The notes under the pieces: generated by a model | What the model was told of the DNA's origin: nothing | The model's input: only the letters and a program-made list of their open reading frames with translations | The model's database searches: none | Program-made: the position numbers and the translations under genes | Assembly (NCBI RefSeq): GCF_040939455.1 | Contig: NC_134120.1 | Location: 57,179,001 to 57,243,000, forward strand | Source of the DNA: Microcebus murinus | Taxonomy: Eukaryota; Chordata; Mammalia; Primates; Cheirogaleidae | Reading direction: 5' to 3' | Length of the DNA stretch: 64,000 bases | Part shown: positions 63,673 to 64,000 of the stretch, in pieces | Position numbering within the stretch: position 1 is the first letter of the stretch | How the letters are laid out: the number at the start of each line of letters is the position of its first letter

Positions 63673-64000
63673 ATACACAAAAGCGCTCCACAGTCAGACA
63701 GCAAATACCAAATGTGAGCGTGAGAAAGTAAACTGAACGTGAGACAGATGCAATCTGCACCTCTTCTGTGTGTTCCTGCTGACTTTCTATGGCCAGTCTT
63801 GGAGACAACCACGTAAACCAAAGAACTGAGCACACAGCATCTTGAAACATGGAAGATACATATTAAGGAACTAGGCGGTTACTCTTCACCCGTAAAATGC
63901 CTCGCTTCCACTGTTCGTCACGTCATTAGTAGACTATGCATGTTTATCTGTCAGCTGGGAACACACGGCAACGACCCAGACAAGAGGTACTGCGGGGCTG
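63673..64000. other. Unique DNA at the right edge
   Basis: About 330 bp beyond the L1M 3' end with no recognised feature. Confidence 0.5.

Overview
This is a stretch of nuclear DNA from a primate, most likely a strepsirrhine and probably a Malagasy lemur. The best clue is the Alu family. Several copies (14756-15101, 58008-58334, and 11819-12152 in reverse) carry a linker between the two arms with 'ctataaatag' followed by 'aattaattggcc'. I associate this linker with lemur Alus, not human or galago ones. Three young L1 3' ends share the terminus 'ccataatatg' (two continue 'ctgaaataaa'), so they belong to one lineage-specific L1 subfamily. The species cannot be fixed from the window alone.

I find no host protein-coding gene, tRNA, rRNA or other RNA gene that I can support. 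The longest open frames come from transposons, from a minisatellite whose unit is a multiple of three, or from GC-rich DNA with no coding signature. The window is probably intergenic or lies inside a large intron.

Layout. 1-5.1 kb: mostly unique DNA with two MIRs. 5.1-8.9 kb: an old plus-strand L1M fragment (5'UTR, ORF1, early ORF2) interrupted by an Alu. 9-16.3 kb: scattered Alus, MIR, two MER5-like elements, (TG)n tracts, and a young L1 3' fragment with intact target-site duplications and a TAGG/TAGA tail. 16.3-26.5 kb: mostly unique, with patches rich in CpG and a 181-bp element with perfect 15-bp inverted ends. 26.5-27.2 kb: a 36-bp minisatellite with a 144-bp higher-order period. 27.2-38 kb: mostly unique with a few old repeats. 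38-53 kb: L2, MIR, a truncated mariner, Alus and a long CCTT tract. 53.0-54.3 kb: a full-length but dead mariner. 54.6-63.7 kb: one old L1M that acts as host for a nest of later insertions.

The most informative region is that last nest. An ancient plus-strand L1M was hit by (a) a young L1 that inserted with its 5' part inverted, the mark of twin priming, with 20-bp duplications at its ends; (b) an old DNA element related to hAT repeats, which was itself hit by a solo LTR containing a 53-bp tandem repeat and by another young L1, which in turn received a lemur-type Alu; and (c) a further DNA-transposon fragment. The order of insertion can be read directly. I found no undescribed cellular system. 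The notable items are structural records of transposition and tandem-repeat evolution.
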